DNA of 32,944 nt from Silene noctiflora (lineage: Eukaryota > Streptophyta > Magnoliopsida > Caryophyllales > Caryophyllaceae): positions 47,747 through 80,690 of the forward strand of contig VHZZ01001008.1 in NCBI GenBank assembly GCA_009801015.1, given 5' to 3'. A program made the position numbers and the translations under genes. Shown here one piece after another: positions 23,653 through 32,815 of this stretch. Position 1 is the first letter of the stretch. Each line of letters starts with the position of its first letter. A model generated the notes under the pieces. The model searched no databases. It saw nothing but the letters and a program-made list of their open reading frames with translations, and was not told the origin of the DNA.

Positions 23653-24112
23653 TTTTTTTTTTCTCTTTCTGTTCTCTGGGTTTTGGGTTGGGTGTGTTTT
23701 TAATCCACAGCACACAACTAATTAGTGGTACGCTTTCCTCTTATCCTTTAACCCTTTCTTTTTCCTCATTTTGGGTGGCCATCGTCATTCTACTTCCATC
23801 CATGTATCAGAAATGGAATCGTAAGCATCCCGACTATCATGTATTTTTCGGCCAAAATTGTCGTATTTTTTAACAAAAAAATCGTTATTTTTAATACACA
23901 ACACACCTATTCCTATCTCACAATCCTCTTTATTTTTAATATTATTTTTAAAAAATTGGGTAAAATGTGAATTTTCATTAATATCAATAAGTATTTGAGC
24001 TCTATACATATCTTCCAATGTAATACATTAATTCAATGACAACTTAATTACTCAATTCTCTTGTCAAAAAATAAACAAAATAAAAATAAAAACTTAATTA
24101 CTCAATTGCAAT
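23653..24112. other. TypA promoter side and AT-rich spacer
   Basis: This is the upstream region of the TypA gene. A pyrimidine-rich stretch (on the coding strand, purine-rich) just before the ATG is the likely 5' UTR. No upstream in-frame ATG precedes MESVMS in the open frame; the frame opens with GTG at 23715. Beyond about 23850 the sequence is AT-rich and featureless up to the MITE. Confidence 0.45.
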
Positions 24113-24877
24113 CGGGGAAGTGGCAAATAAGCCTCATTCGTTTCACCTTATGTGCATATTAGCCTCATAACTTTCAACTAGTGCAAATTAACACCATAAG
24201 TTATGCATAATGTGCAATTAAGCCCAATTAAAGATTTCAGGCCAATTTCCCACCGGAAAAAAAGTAATAGGGCACCGTAAAAATGACTAGGACCGAGATA
24301 GATGACTTTTACCTTCTCTTTTTTCACCCTTTTACTGTCATCATCAACAACAACAACGCTGTCATACTTTTCCATCTTACATTCTCTCTCCAAATTATCC
24401 CTCTTTTTCTTCTTTTTCTTTGTTTTCTCATCTAATTGAACAACATTTGCATTTTTCAGAATTAGGGTTCTTCAATTTTTTATCCAATTTATTAAGGTTC
24501 TTCAATTACTCATCCAATTGAACAACATCTGCATCACCCAACTTAGGGATTTTCAATTTCTCATCTAATTGAACGAAATTTGCAATTTTTAGATTAGGAT
24601 TCTTTAACTCCTTGTTCTTCAATTTCTCACCCGATTGAACAACTCCGTATTTGTGATAAAAATCATTTTTTTTTCTATTTTAATTATCTAACTCAGTCCT
24701 ATGCATCTTTCCGGTGCCATGCCATTATTTTCCGGCGATAAATTGACCTGAATATTTTCAATTGGGCTTAATTGCACATCAACTATAAGTAGTGAGGTTG
24801 ATTTGCACTAATAGAAAGACATGGGGCTAATATGCATATAACGTCAAACGTATGGGCGCTTATTTTCCACTTCCCCG
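24113..24877. mobile_element. Non-autonomous Mutator-type MITE, 765 bp, long inverted repeats, 10-bp target duplication
   Basis: The ends read CGGGGAAGTGG inward on both strands. The inverted repeats extend for about 130 bp with mismatches, for example ATGCATATTAGCC in one arm against GTGCATATTAGCC in the other, and GTGCAATTAAGCCCAATT in both. The exact 10-bp direct repeat CAATTGCAAT flanks it at 24103-24112 and 24878-24887; 9-11 bp is typical of Mutator-like elements. The interior carries repeated TTCTTCAATTxxTCATCxAATTGAACAACAT units and no transposase. Confidence 0.8.
24430..24650 (+). repeat. Degenerate internal repeats of the Mutator-type MITE
   Basis: The block TCATCYAATTGAACAACATTTGC and TTCTTCAATTNCTCAT recurs about four times (near 24429, 24505, 24553, 24620) at roughly 50-80 bp steps, with T-rich spacers. 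Confidence 0.6.
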
Positions 24878-24977
24878 CAATTGCAATTGATTAAGCCAAA
24901 CAGTAATTTTCAATTTCCCCTTATCGAGTTCCTTCCTTTCCAGTCTCATACGAATGATATGTTGCACTTTATTTAAG

Positions 24978-25707
24978 GGGCGTTTGGTTCGCGCGTGGAT
25001 AAGGGTTTGGAATTAGGAATCATACCCGGGTGGTATGTTTTTTTTTTTTTTTTTGGGAAAATGTAAGTAATATATATTAGCTCAAACCATCTCAATTTTT
25101 GATAACTAGGAATGATATCCCTAGCTATCTTACAAACCTAGACAAATTTTGTCGATCCATACTCTAGCTTGCCTATTTTTCGGCCTTACATTCATACTTC
25201 TTAACTTCAAACAAATAACTCTCTACACTTGCTTTATAACAACGACATGCGCAGTCATTACACCATCTACCCTACACTTATTTCTCATAAATCAGATCTC
25301 ATACATTAGGGTGGTATGGGTTTGTAACTTGATTTCTCATACCTTGTGTTTATTTCAGTTTTGGGTGGAATCGGGTTGAACTTCACCAGAGTTAAAAAAA
25401 TCTAAAATACAATATTAAAAATAATTATTTTTTATATTGAAAAATCATGAAAATAAAGATTTGATCAAATAAATATAAAAAAAATTCATTTAAAATGTTT
25501 CATATAAGGTTTTTTCATAGGTTTTGGTTTTATTATATGATACCATGGATATCAATCTCATACTCACGACCCCCTCGGGTATGAGAAACTCGTACCTCAT
25601 GGGTTTGAGGTATGAGTATGAAACCTCTATTTTTGTCAAACCAAACGCCTAGTATGGGTTTGACTCATTCCAAACTCATACCACATACCTTTATGAGTTG
25701 AAACAAA
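24978..25707. mobile_element. GGGGCGTTTGGTT-type MITE, interrupted by a LINE tail
   Basis: The left end is GGGGCGTTTGGTTCGCG. The right end at about 25692-25707 (TTGAAACAAAGACCCC) is a decayed inverted match, and a better inverted GGCGTTTGGTTTGAC copy lies slightly inside at about 25632-25646. Sub-terminal TATGAGTTT and GGGTTTG motifs mirror each other. No clear target duplication remains. Similar ends are known from plant hAT or PIF-like MITEs, but the superfamily is not decided here. Confidence 0.5.
25038..25308 (-). mobile_element. 5'-truncated LINE tail, 271 bp, with poly(A) and target duplication
   Basis: On the minus strand the insert ends ATATATATTACTTACATTTTCCC followed by 17 A residues (the T run at 25038-25054). 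It is flanked by the exact 10-bp direct repeat GGGTGGTATG at 25028-25037 and 25309-25318. Poly(A), 5' truncation and a target duplication of this size are the marks of L1-type retroposition. It landed inside the MITE above. Confidence 0.75.
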
Positions 25708-26272
25708 GACCCCATATTATGCTTCCTGGTTGTTGCATACACACATATCTACCCTGCACTTGTTTCTGGCTTCCCAAATGAAACACACCAATCCACCCAT
25801 GGGAGACATAATCACCTGTTTCTTAAGTAGGGATCTTGATCTCCTCTTAACAATCCAACTCACAAAGTCACCAGTCCAGTTGATCTTCAACCAACACTTT
25901 ATTTAAGTCAGACACAATCGACTGAACTAACAATAAAAAAACAAATGTTCATGAGATTCCTTGTGAATACCACAAAGATAACAAAGCTCATCATTAATTA
26001 CCCTAAACCTCAAAGTATATCCTTTGTGATAAACCTCTCTTCTTGATATAAATCCAACTGATAAAATTATGCTTAGGGATGGCCAAACGATTTCACATAT
26101 AGGGCATCCAGGTAACATTAACATGATTGCCCAAAAGCCAACACTAAACAGTGTGCACATAATACTGATTCAAATTCCAACCACCATTGACAAAACCATC
26201 CTTACTTTATCTCTAATTTTGCAAATTTGACGCCAAGTCTAACTAGTATTGATTGAGAGTTGATAATGCCAC
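25708..26272 (-). pseudogene. LINE ORF2, C-terminal zinc-binding region (broken)
   Basis: The translation holds RFRVINDELCYLCGIHKES followed by HEHLFFYC, the zf-RVT signature (CxxC then H and C) found at the end of plant L1-type ORF2. After it comes VCFIWEARNKC, similar to the IWxERNxR tail of such proteins. Stops and frame changes are present. Confidence 0.7.
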
Positions 26273-26758
26273 TGATAAGTCCATTTTATATACGATTTTA
26301 CCCCATATTTTAGCTCAGTTTTACTATCTATTTGCACTATTATTAGTGTTTATTTGAGCTAATCTCGTGTTCTAGTTGTTTTGCTTGCGTGTAACATGTT
26401 TTGTAGGAAATGTAGCTTTTATTAGCTAATTCTCGTCAAAAAAGAGCGAATATCGAGATCACAAAGCTAAGTGGAAATTGTATTGGATCATGCATGGTCA
26501 TGTAAGCTCAAGTGTTTAAAGAAATGATCAAATGCTCAAGAAATGGCCCAATTAATCATGCAAATAAAAATGTAAACAAATGAGAAGTGTAGCCCATAAA
26601 AGAAGTCCAAACAATTCATGAGGAAATGCAACATGGGATTCCTCCAAAATTCCACACAAATGCATTTACCCGGGTGATTAAAGACGCTTTAATGCTAAAC
26701 TTTGGATTCCATGGCCATTAACTATGGTCATTAAGTCCTTTAATCCTGATTAGTGCGA

Positions 26759-26790
26759 CCCCGATCGGGGTGGCACGTCCCTGATCGGGG
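26759..26790 (+). promoter_or_regulatory. Pair of GATC-centred palindromes upstream of the LTR TATA box
   Basis: CCCCGATCGGGG (26759-26770) is followed by CCCTGATCGGGG (26779-26790), with starts 20 bp apart. They lie about 60-95 bp upstream of the TATA box at 26852. The sites stand out in an AT-rich LTR. Confidence 0.6.
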
Positions 26791-26851
26791 TTGGGTGGGT
26801 TTAGGTACTTTGGATTCCTTTGAAGAGAAAACGTTATGGATCCTAATTCAC

Positions 26852-26858
26852 TATAAAA
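26852..26858 (+). promoter_or_regulatory. TATA box of the solo LTR
   Basis: CACTATAAAAGGAGGCC is a strong TATA context. Transcription would start about 30 bp downstream, near 26885-26890, defining the U3/R boundary of the LTR. Confidence 0.6.
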
Positions 26859-27962
26859 GGAGGCCTTAGGCCCCGACCTTAGAGCACTTCTTACACACTT
26901 AGACATCACATTCTTACATATTATTACAACTCTTTTCTCTCTAATTTTCTTTAGTATTTCCTTAAGTTATTAGTCTACATTTGTANTCATACAATCTTTN
27001 GGTTCTAATTTCAATANAAGTTNTAGTTTCTTATATTGTTCTTCATTCTACATTTGCAATCTCATATCGGTAATCCATTTTCCTTTTAGTATTTACATTA
27101 TTGTTCTTTAGTTAGTTTGTTTCAGCTTTTACATTTTCATATTGTTAATTAGTTGTTATTTAGTTATTATATTTCTTAGTTACATTCCTATGCATTTCAC
27201 TCTTCATCATTAGCATAATAGTTAATCTTTCACATCATTTAGTTATTTCATATTTACATTTTCCTATTTCTATTCTTATTAATTTAATCATTTCATTATG
27301 TTCATGCATTTCATTACATATTTAGTTTTCATTATTTATAACATGAGTGAGTAGATTTCTATTGTCTAGGGAATAAGGGGAGCCATGCATAAGTAATTAT
27401 ATAACATGTTAGATTAGTATGTTTTAATATTGCATAGTTGTTTCTCCACTTGCATGCTTTATATTGTTAATCTTATTTTATTGATCACATTCTAGGATTA
27501 AATTTGTTAATGAATTCTATAAGTCGAGAGGCACGGATATGTATTAGACTAAGCATGTTGTAGTAGAACGACCTAGTTCGGCGAGAGCGTCTAGGACCCG
27601 GTCTAAGGCTTGACACTAATATCGAGAGGTGGGTGTCTCTAGGTCTAGGCATTTATCTATATTAACATTACTAATTTAATATGAATTTTTTTATTATGCA
27701 TGTGTGACCCGAAACCCCTAGACTATCTTTTAATTATATTTGTTAATCATATTTCATTTACAATTGCTTATTTTATTTGCTTAATTGTTGTTATTTACCT
27801 TGCATTTCTCAACCAAAATAAAAAGATAACTTGTTCCCGATAAATTCATAACAACTTATAAAACTATCGTTTCTCTGTGGATTCGACCCCTACGTACTAC
27901 ATTTATTTGTGCCACATCTAGGGACTTATTTTTGCATAGGTGTGCGACCGCCTATCAGCCAC

Positions 27963-28591
27963 CAGTCTTGTTGTTTCATACAGATATAGTGCATCCACTT
28001 CACCCACAAACAATCCTTCTTCTAGGCAATTCAACAAGTATATTTACCCAATAAAAAAATATTCCAGAGGTTGCGATTGATAATACCCATCCCCCCTTAT
28101 CTATAGGTAAACAACAGTTCTCCCAAGCAACAAGAGGGGACATCTTGAACTCCTCTGAATCAAACCAGTAGTAGTCCCTACAGATACATTCAACTTTTTT
28201 AATAATCTTTTTAGGCAATAAGAAGATCCTTGCTCAATAACTCTGTATCTATATTAATACAGTTTCACCATAGAAAGTCTCCATGCACAACTCAATTACC
28301 TAGCACCTCGTCCTTTTATTTTACTCGCTAATATTTCCACAATCCTGTTGCACTCAACATTGGAAATTTTCTTATAGGAGATATGAATTCCTAAACATCT
28401 AAATGGAAAAAGGGCCTCTTTGAAACCCAGACATCCTAAGAATTTGATTATCAATATATGGATCAATCCCATTCATGTATATATCATATTTATCCTTGTT
28501 CATATGCATACAAGCCAGAAGCTTTTGATAATGACAAAAAAGCCCTTATCTGCACCTTTATGGGCTCAGCATCCCCTTTGCAAAACCTAAC
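27963..28591 (-). pseudogene. LINE ORF2, middle part (broken)
   Basis: Minus-strand translation in mixed frames gives FCKGDAEPIKVQIRAF, NGIDPYIDNQIL, LLPKKIIKKVECICRDYYW and SPLVAWENCCLPIDKGGW. This follows the usual RT-to-C-terminal order of plant LINEs (the LPKxxxxxVExxCRxFxW and VAWxxxCLPxxxGG patterns). Frames shift at least twice. Confidence 0.65.
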
Positions 28592-29004
28592 CTATTTGTA
28601 ACACCCCGATTATCCGGCCAAGATAATCGAGGCATTACCATCTCGGTTACCCGAGGTAGTGTTTCAAAACTCCAATTAAAAGAACATTTTATTAATAATA
28701 TAAGTTTAATGATTACAATTAACAAAATAATAAGTACAACTCATCCACTATGACCTCTATCTCATATCTACTACTCGGCTCCAACTCGTAGCGCGACCTC
28801 AAATCCCGTATGTAACATTAACCTGAAATCAACTTGCTCCCCATATGATCGGAAATATCATATTGATCGACACAGGTTACCCCGGAAATAGGTGACAATT
28901 ACACAGACACACAACACGTCAGTTTCAATAAATAATATGGGGCACGACATACGAAATNTGATTATGCAATATGACAATGAAATGTACGTGACGTAACCTC
29001 CAAC

Positions 29005-29086
29005 CACACCACACCGGTACCGGGACACACCCAGACGTACCCAACCACACCACACCGGTACTGGGACACACCCAGACGTACCCACA
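29005..29086. repeat. About 40-bp tandem duplication within the solo LTR
   Basis: CCAACCACACCACACCGGTA followed by a GGGACACACCCAGACGTACC block occurs twice in a row, near 29007 and 29040, with one difference (ACCGG against ACTGG). Confidence 0.75.
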
Positions 29087-30056
29087 ACCCGGTGATGGCA
29101 CCGCAGCACCGCCCACCAAAACAGCCGGACCGCGGCCTGTAAAAAGGTACTCCGAACACACCGGTGGTACCAGGCCCGAGAGCGACTCGGATCCCATCCC
29201 AGACGACGTGACTCAACCTCACGTGTCCCTCCATAACTCAAGCCATTAATGTGCACATCTCTCTTGGAGTGAGAAGCTCCGAGAGGCGACCCAAGCGTGA
29301 GACGGTCTCTCAACCGCCTCACGTCTCCAAAAGAACAAGCAACACCACCGTACACCGCCAACAACCTCCACAATACATATGAAACGATATGCATGACCAA
29401 CACAATAAATTCGAGATGTCACTCAATATGCCAATTACCGACTCATCATGATACAAGGTCCAAATTACAATATTAACACCAATTCCTCAATATTACCAAT
29501 GTCATATGATGCACAATTCCGACTCATACACAACTCCACATCAACCACAATTACCATGTGAATGCAAAACTATTCATTTTATGAAATCAAATGATAAATG
29601 CACACAAAATCGATATATAATACCAAAACTGAATATGATTAACCTACCTTTTAGCATTCTTCAACAAGCTACACAAATCCAATCGATTCCGTCTCATAAA
29701 ACCGTCTCATCCTACAATAATCACATAATAACTATCACAATACATCATATACTACCATACTAAGCAAAACCCCTTATTAATATTCACTAATTACCCATTA
29801 ATCTAATTAAAATCATTAATTACCAAAATATATAAAAACCCCCAAAAGTTAGGGTTAAGGAAGGTGTTTAAATCTACTTACAAAGTAAAAGGATGGTGAG
29901 TGAGGTGTGCTAATCTTCAATCAAAGCTTAGACTCCATAGTAATATGTTTGGGATGATTTTATAGGGAAGGGAAAGAGTTTAGAGAGAAAGGGGAAGAAT
30001 GAGAAATGAATTAGGGTTAGGGGATGGAACACGATTTAATGCTCACTGATAGTGTC

Positions 30057-30129
30057 ACTCGTTCGAGTCGGTGTTTCACTCGGCCGAGTGCCACCTATTC
30101 GGTTGAGTGTACCGATCACTCGGCCAAGT
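30057..30129. repeat. Phased palindrome array in the solo LTR (ACTCGGCCGAGT type)
   Basis: Four 12-bp sites start at 30057, 30078, 30097 and 30118: ACTCGTTCGAGT, ACTCGGCCGAGT, ATTCGGTTGAGT and ACTCGGCCAAGT. Spacings are 21, 19, 21, identical to the first four sites of the LTR at 2013. They lie about 95-170 bp upstream of this LTR's TATA box. Confidence 0.85.
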
Positions 30130-30297
30130 CAACCCTACTCGATTCCGCACTAGCTCACTCGGTCCATTTTCCAACTTCACTAGGTCTAGTATAAGCTTCA
30201 CTTGGTCTAATATAAGGTCAAATATTATTCTCGCACGACTTTCACACATCCCAAGGCTTCTCGTACGGATCCCAAAATATCAGGGTATTACACTATT

Positions 30298-31111
30298 AGT
30301 AACAACATTAAGGACCCTAGTGATGTACTGTAGGCATATAGTCTACAATAAAGGAGACATAGGATCCCCTTGCCTTAATCCTCTTTTATCTTTAAAGTAC
30401 CCAAATTGAGACCCATTTAAGGAAATGGAAAATGATCAAGTAGAAATTACACATTGCATCACCCACTGGATCATTCTCTCTGGAAAATTTATTGTTATCA
30501 ACATATCCTGAACAAAGTCCTGTTCTATGAAATCATAGGCCTTTTTCAAGTCCACCTTCATCAGGACCCTAGGAGAGAAACTTTTGTCATTATATAGCCT
30601 CTCCAGGAAAATATTATCCACGATTTCTCTATCTTTGATAAATGCGCTCTAGTTCATACTAATAATATCAGCAAGAACCTACACCATTTTGTTACTAATC
30701 ACCTTTAAAGTGCATTTATATAACACAGTGCAGCAGGCTATGTGCCTGAATTTTATAACAGTACCGGGGTTATCAGTTTTTGGAACGAGAATAAGTATAG
30801 TCCCATTAATCTGTTGCAAAAGTTACCACTTTTAAAGAATTCCTGAACTGCACTAATCAAATCATCTCCAATGAACTCAAAAGAATCCTTAATAAAGCCA
30901 GATAAGTACCATTTGGTCCAGGAGCTTTTTCATTAGGAATAGAAAACATAGCCTGTCTTAACTCATCAGCAGTGATCTCTTGCAGCATTAGTCTTGCCTG
31001 ATCTTCATTAACAACTTTACCCATCCTCACAGGAGTAGCACACACTCTAGTTACCTGTTCTGTGTTGTTCTGTGCTACCTGACAGGTTTAAATAATATTC
31101 AATAAAAGCAT
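30298..31111 (-). pseudogene. LINE reverse transcriptase, N-terminal half (broken)
   Basis: Landmarks on the minus strand are EITADELRQAMFSIPNEKAPGPNG (ending near 30908), then LVPKTDNP, KVDLKKAYD (RT motif A, about 30532-30555) and [12 protein letters not shown] (about 30355-30390), followed by a stop. Upstream the AFIEYY-like segment reaches 31111, where an LTR-like end interrupts it. The catalytic FADD motif expected after the [10 protein letters not shown] block is absent: the sequence jumps to FCKGD on the far side of the solo LTR, in another frame. Confidence 0.75.
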
Positions 31112-31670
31112 TGTAACAACCCGGATTATATAACAAAAGGAGAAACGTAAAATAAATAAGAAATCAGAGTATAATACTTAAAAAAGGGTTAAGGTGGCGA
31201 AAACACCTGACCAAACCCGGATTGATACTAAAACCGAAACCAAACTAATACATTATTAAGAATATCTCAACTAAACTGAAAACAAAATCCTAATTTATTA
31301 TTTGTCTCGCCCCTCGATGCATCCCAAACAACATCATCCAAAAAGCGACGAGCATTCAACCTGAGAATGGAGATCGACAATCAGTCGGGAGTAACTAGAT
31401 GCCCTTTCAGTCATGTTTACAACAATGGAATATAACCAACAATCAATAAAGATAGAAATGCAAAACCAGTAAACATGTGAGACCATCTATACTCATGATA
31501 ACTCGATATAAACTTACCATTAAACAATGATATGATCGGACAACCATTTATAATGATAATTCCAAGTTAGACAACATGCGACGACACACGACATCATAAG
31601 CCACATTATGACATCACGACAATCATAGAACCATTAACCACATTATGAGTAACAAAACTCAACAACCCTC

Positions 31671-32282
31671 AGAGTGTATAACGAATTGCCTCTGATTCAC
31701 GGAGCGTATACGAATTGCCTCCAACTACAAGCACAGTGTATAGAATAAACGTCGTTAGAGCGTATAATGAACTGCCTCTAACCACTAGAGCGTATAACGA
31801 ACTGCCTCTAGACATGGAGCGTATAACGAACTGCCTCCATAATCGGTATGGACCGTATAACGAACTGCATCCACTATGGACCGTATAACGAACAACATCC
31901 TATATGCCTAAGACCTGGCGAGACCTCTCAGTGCAATAACTATACACTGAACGACACTCGGGGAACAGAGTGTATAACGAACTGCCTCCAACTACAAGCA
32001 CAGTGTATAGAATAAACGTCGTTAGAGCGTATAACGAACTGCCTCTAACCACTAGAGCGTATAACGAACTGCCTCTAGACATGGAGCGTATAACGAACTG
32101 CCTCCATAATCGGTATGGACCGTATAACGAACTGCATCCACTNTGGACCGTATAACGAACAACATCCACACTATGTATAGCGTATAACCACTGCCTGCCT
32201 AAGACCTGACCAGACCTCTCGGTGCAATAAATGTACACCGAACGACACTCGGGGAACATAGCGTATAACGAACTGCCTCTGC
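31671..32282 (+). repeat. Tandem array of GCGTATAACGAACTGCCTC monomers with a 267-bp higher-order repeat
   Basis: About 17 monomers of roughly 28-35 bp share GCGTATAACGAACTGCCTC. Five to six consecutive variants (CCAACTACAAGCA, CTAACCACTA, AGACATG, CCATAATCGGTATG, ATCCACTATG) occur in the same order twice, starting at 31721 and 31988. This shows block duplication of 267 bp. The 154-aa frame at 31900-32364 is a translation of this array and not a gene. Confidence 0.85.
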
Positions 32283-32561
32283 TACCCCCCGAACGTAGAC
32301 CATAAGAATCCCCGAAGGGTAGCGTTTGTTCATTCTGATAGTATATAGCTGATACTACAGTCATTTATACAACCAGTCAACCACAAATGCACAGTATAAC
32401 TGACTGTACAAACAATGCATGCACAACAGCATGACTCAACTCACATAACAGAGTAACCGACCGTACTACTTATCATATGAATAGAATACAAAGACATATG
32501 AAAACACAATGTTATATTACAACTGGATGCAACTCTACATATGAAACAAGCGTTAGCAACC

Positions 32562-32815
32562 AATGTTATAGTAATCTTAACAATAACATGAACTCTTGAT
32601 GCGAGGTTATAGTAGCCTCGACTATAACTTCGATAATTACCCGTGAGGTTATACTAACCTCAACTATATCCTTGACACGAAACTCAAAGTTATACTATTC
32701 CCAACCATAGCCTTGAGCCATAATCGCGAGGTTACGTTAGTCCAGCTATAACCTTAACTCATATCCAATGTTATAGTAGGCTCAGCTATAACCTTGATTC
32801 GTATTTCCAAGGTTA
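32562..32815 (+). repeat. 42-bp tandem repeat with an inverted repeat in each unit
   Basis: Units start at about 32562, 32603, 32645, 32687, 32728, 32767 and 32809, with steps of 39-42 bp. Most hold GGTTATAGTA then, after a few bases, the complement CTATAACC or CTATAACT, so each unit can form a small hairpin. Sequence identity between units is modest, but the spacing is steady. Confidence 0.7.

Larger units (their letters stand above)
26273..27957 (+). mobile_element. Solo LTR, 1,685 bp, TSD GCCAC
   Basis: The element starts TGATAAGTCC and ends CCGCCTATCA, with TG/CA termini and a short inverted TGATA/TATCA. The exact 5-bp repeat GCCAC flanks it at 26268-26272 and 27958-27962. A TATA box (TATAAAA, 26852-26858) gives plus orientation. 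The 3' end holds GTGGATTCGACCCCTACGTA, which I associate with Ty3/gypsy LTRs of the Tat/Athila type. There is no PBS or internal domain, so it is a recombined solo LTR. Four N bases lie within it. Confidence 0.82.
28597..30292 (-). mobile_element. Solo LTR, 1,696 bp, TSD CTATT, related to the 885-2187 LTR
   Basis: On the plus strand it starts TGTAACACCCCG and ends CAGGGTATTACA, with the exact 5-bp repeat CTATT at 28592-28596 and 30293-30297. Element orientation is minus: a TATAAAAT box reads leftward at 29957-29964, and the palindrome array lies upstream of it. The 181-aa frame at 28858-29403 lies inside the LTR, overlaps tandem CCACACCACACCGGTAC repeats (near 29005 and 29045) and is not a gene. 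Confidence 0.85.
25708..31111 (-). mobile_element. Decayed L1-type LINE split by nested LTR insertions
   Basis: Minus-strand pieces at 31111-30298, 28591-27963 and 26272-25708 carry, in order, the reverse transcriptase start, the region after the RT core, and the C-terminal zinc-finger part of a plant L1-type ORF2. Removing the insertion at 26273-27957 with one copy of its target site gives an unbroken reading across the join (DWW then HYQL), which confirms a single original element. Stops, frameshifts and a deletion of the FADD catalytic box show that it is dead. The 5' end is cut by the LTR-like end at 31112. The 3' end meets the MITE at about 25707 and may continue on its far side. Confidence 0.75.

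Noticed and set aside
23353..23715. Upstream extension of TypA (MCCGLKT...) as the true start
   Set aside because: The apparent first residue is a GTG codon; the first ATG is at 23652 and is followed by a good plastid transit peptide.
28858..29403. 181-aa minus-strand frame
   Set aside because: It lies wholly within the solo LTR, spans tandem repeats and an N, and shows no protein motif.
31900..32364. 154-aa minus-strand frame
   Set aside because: It is a translation of the GCGTATAACGAACTGCCTC tandem array; the repetitive protein is a by-product.
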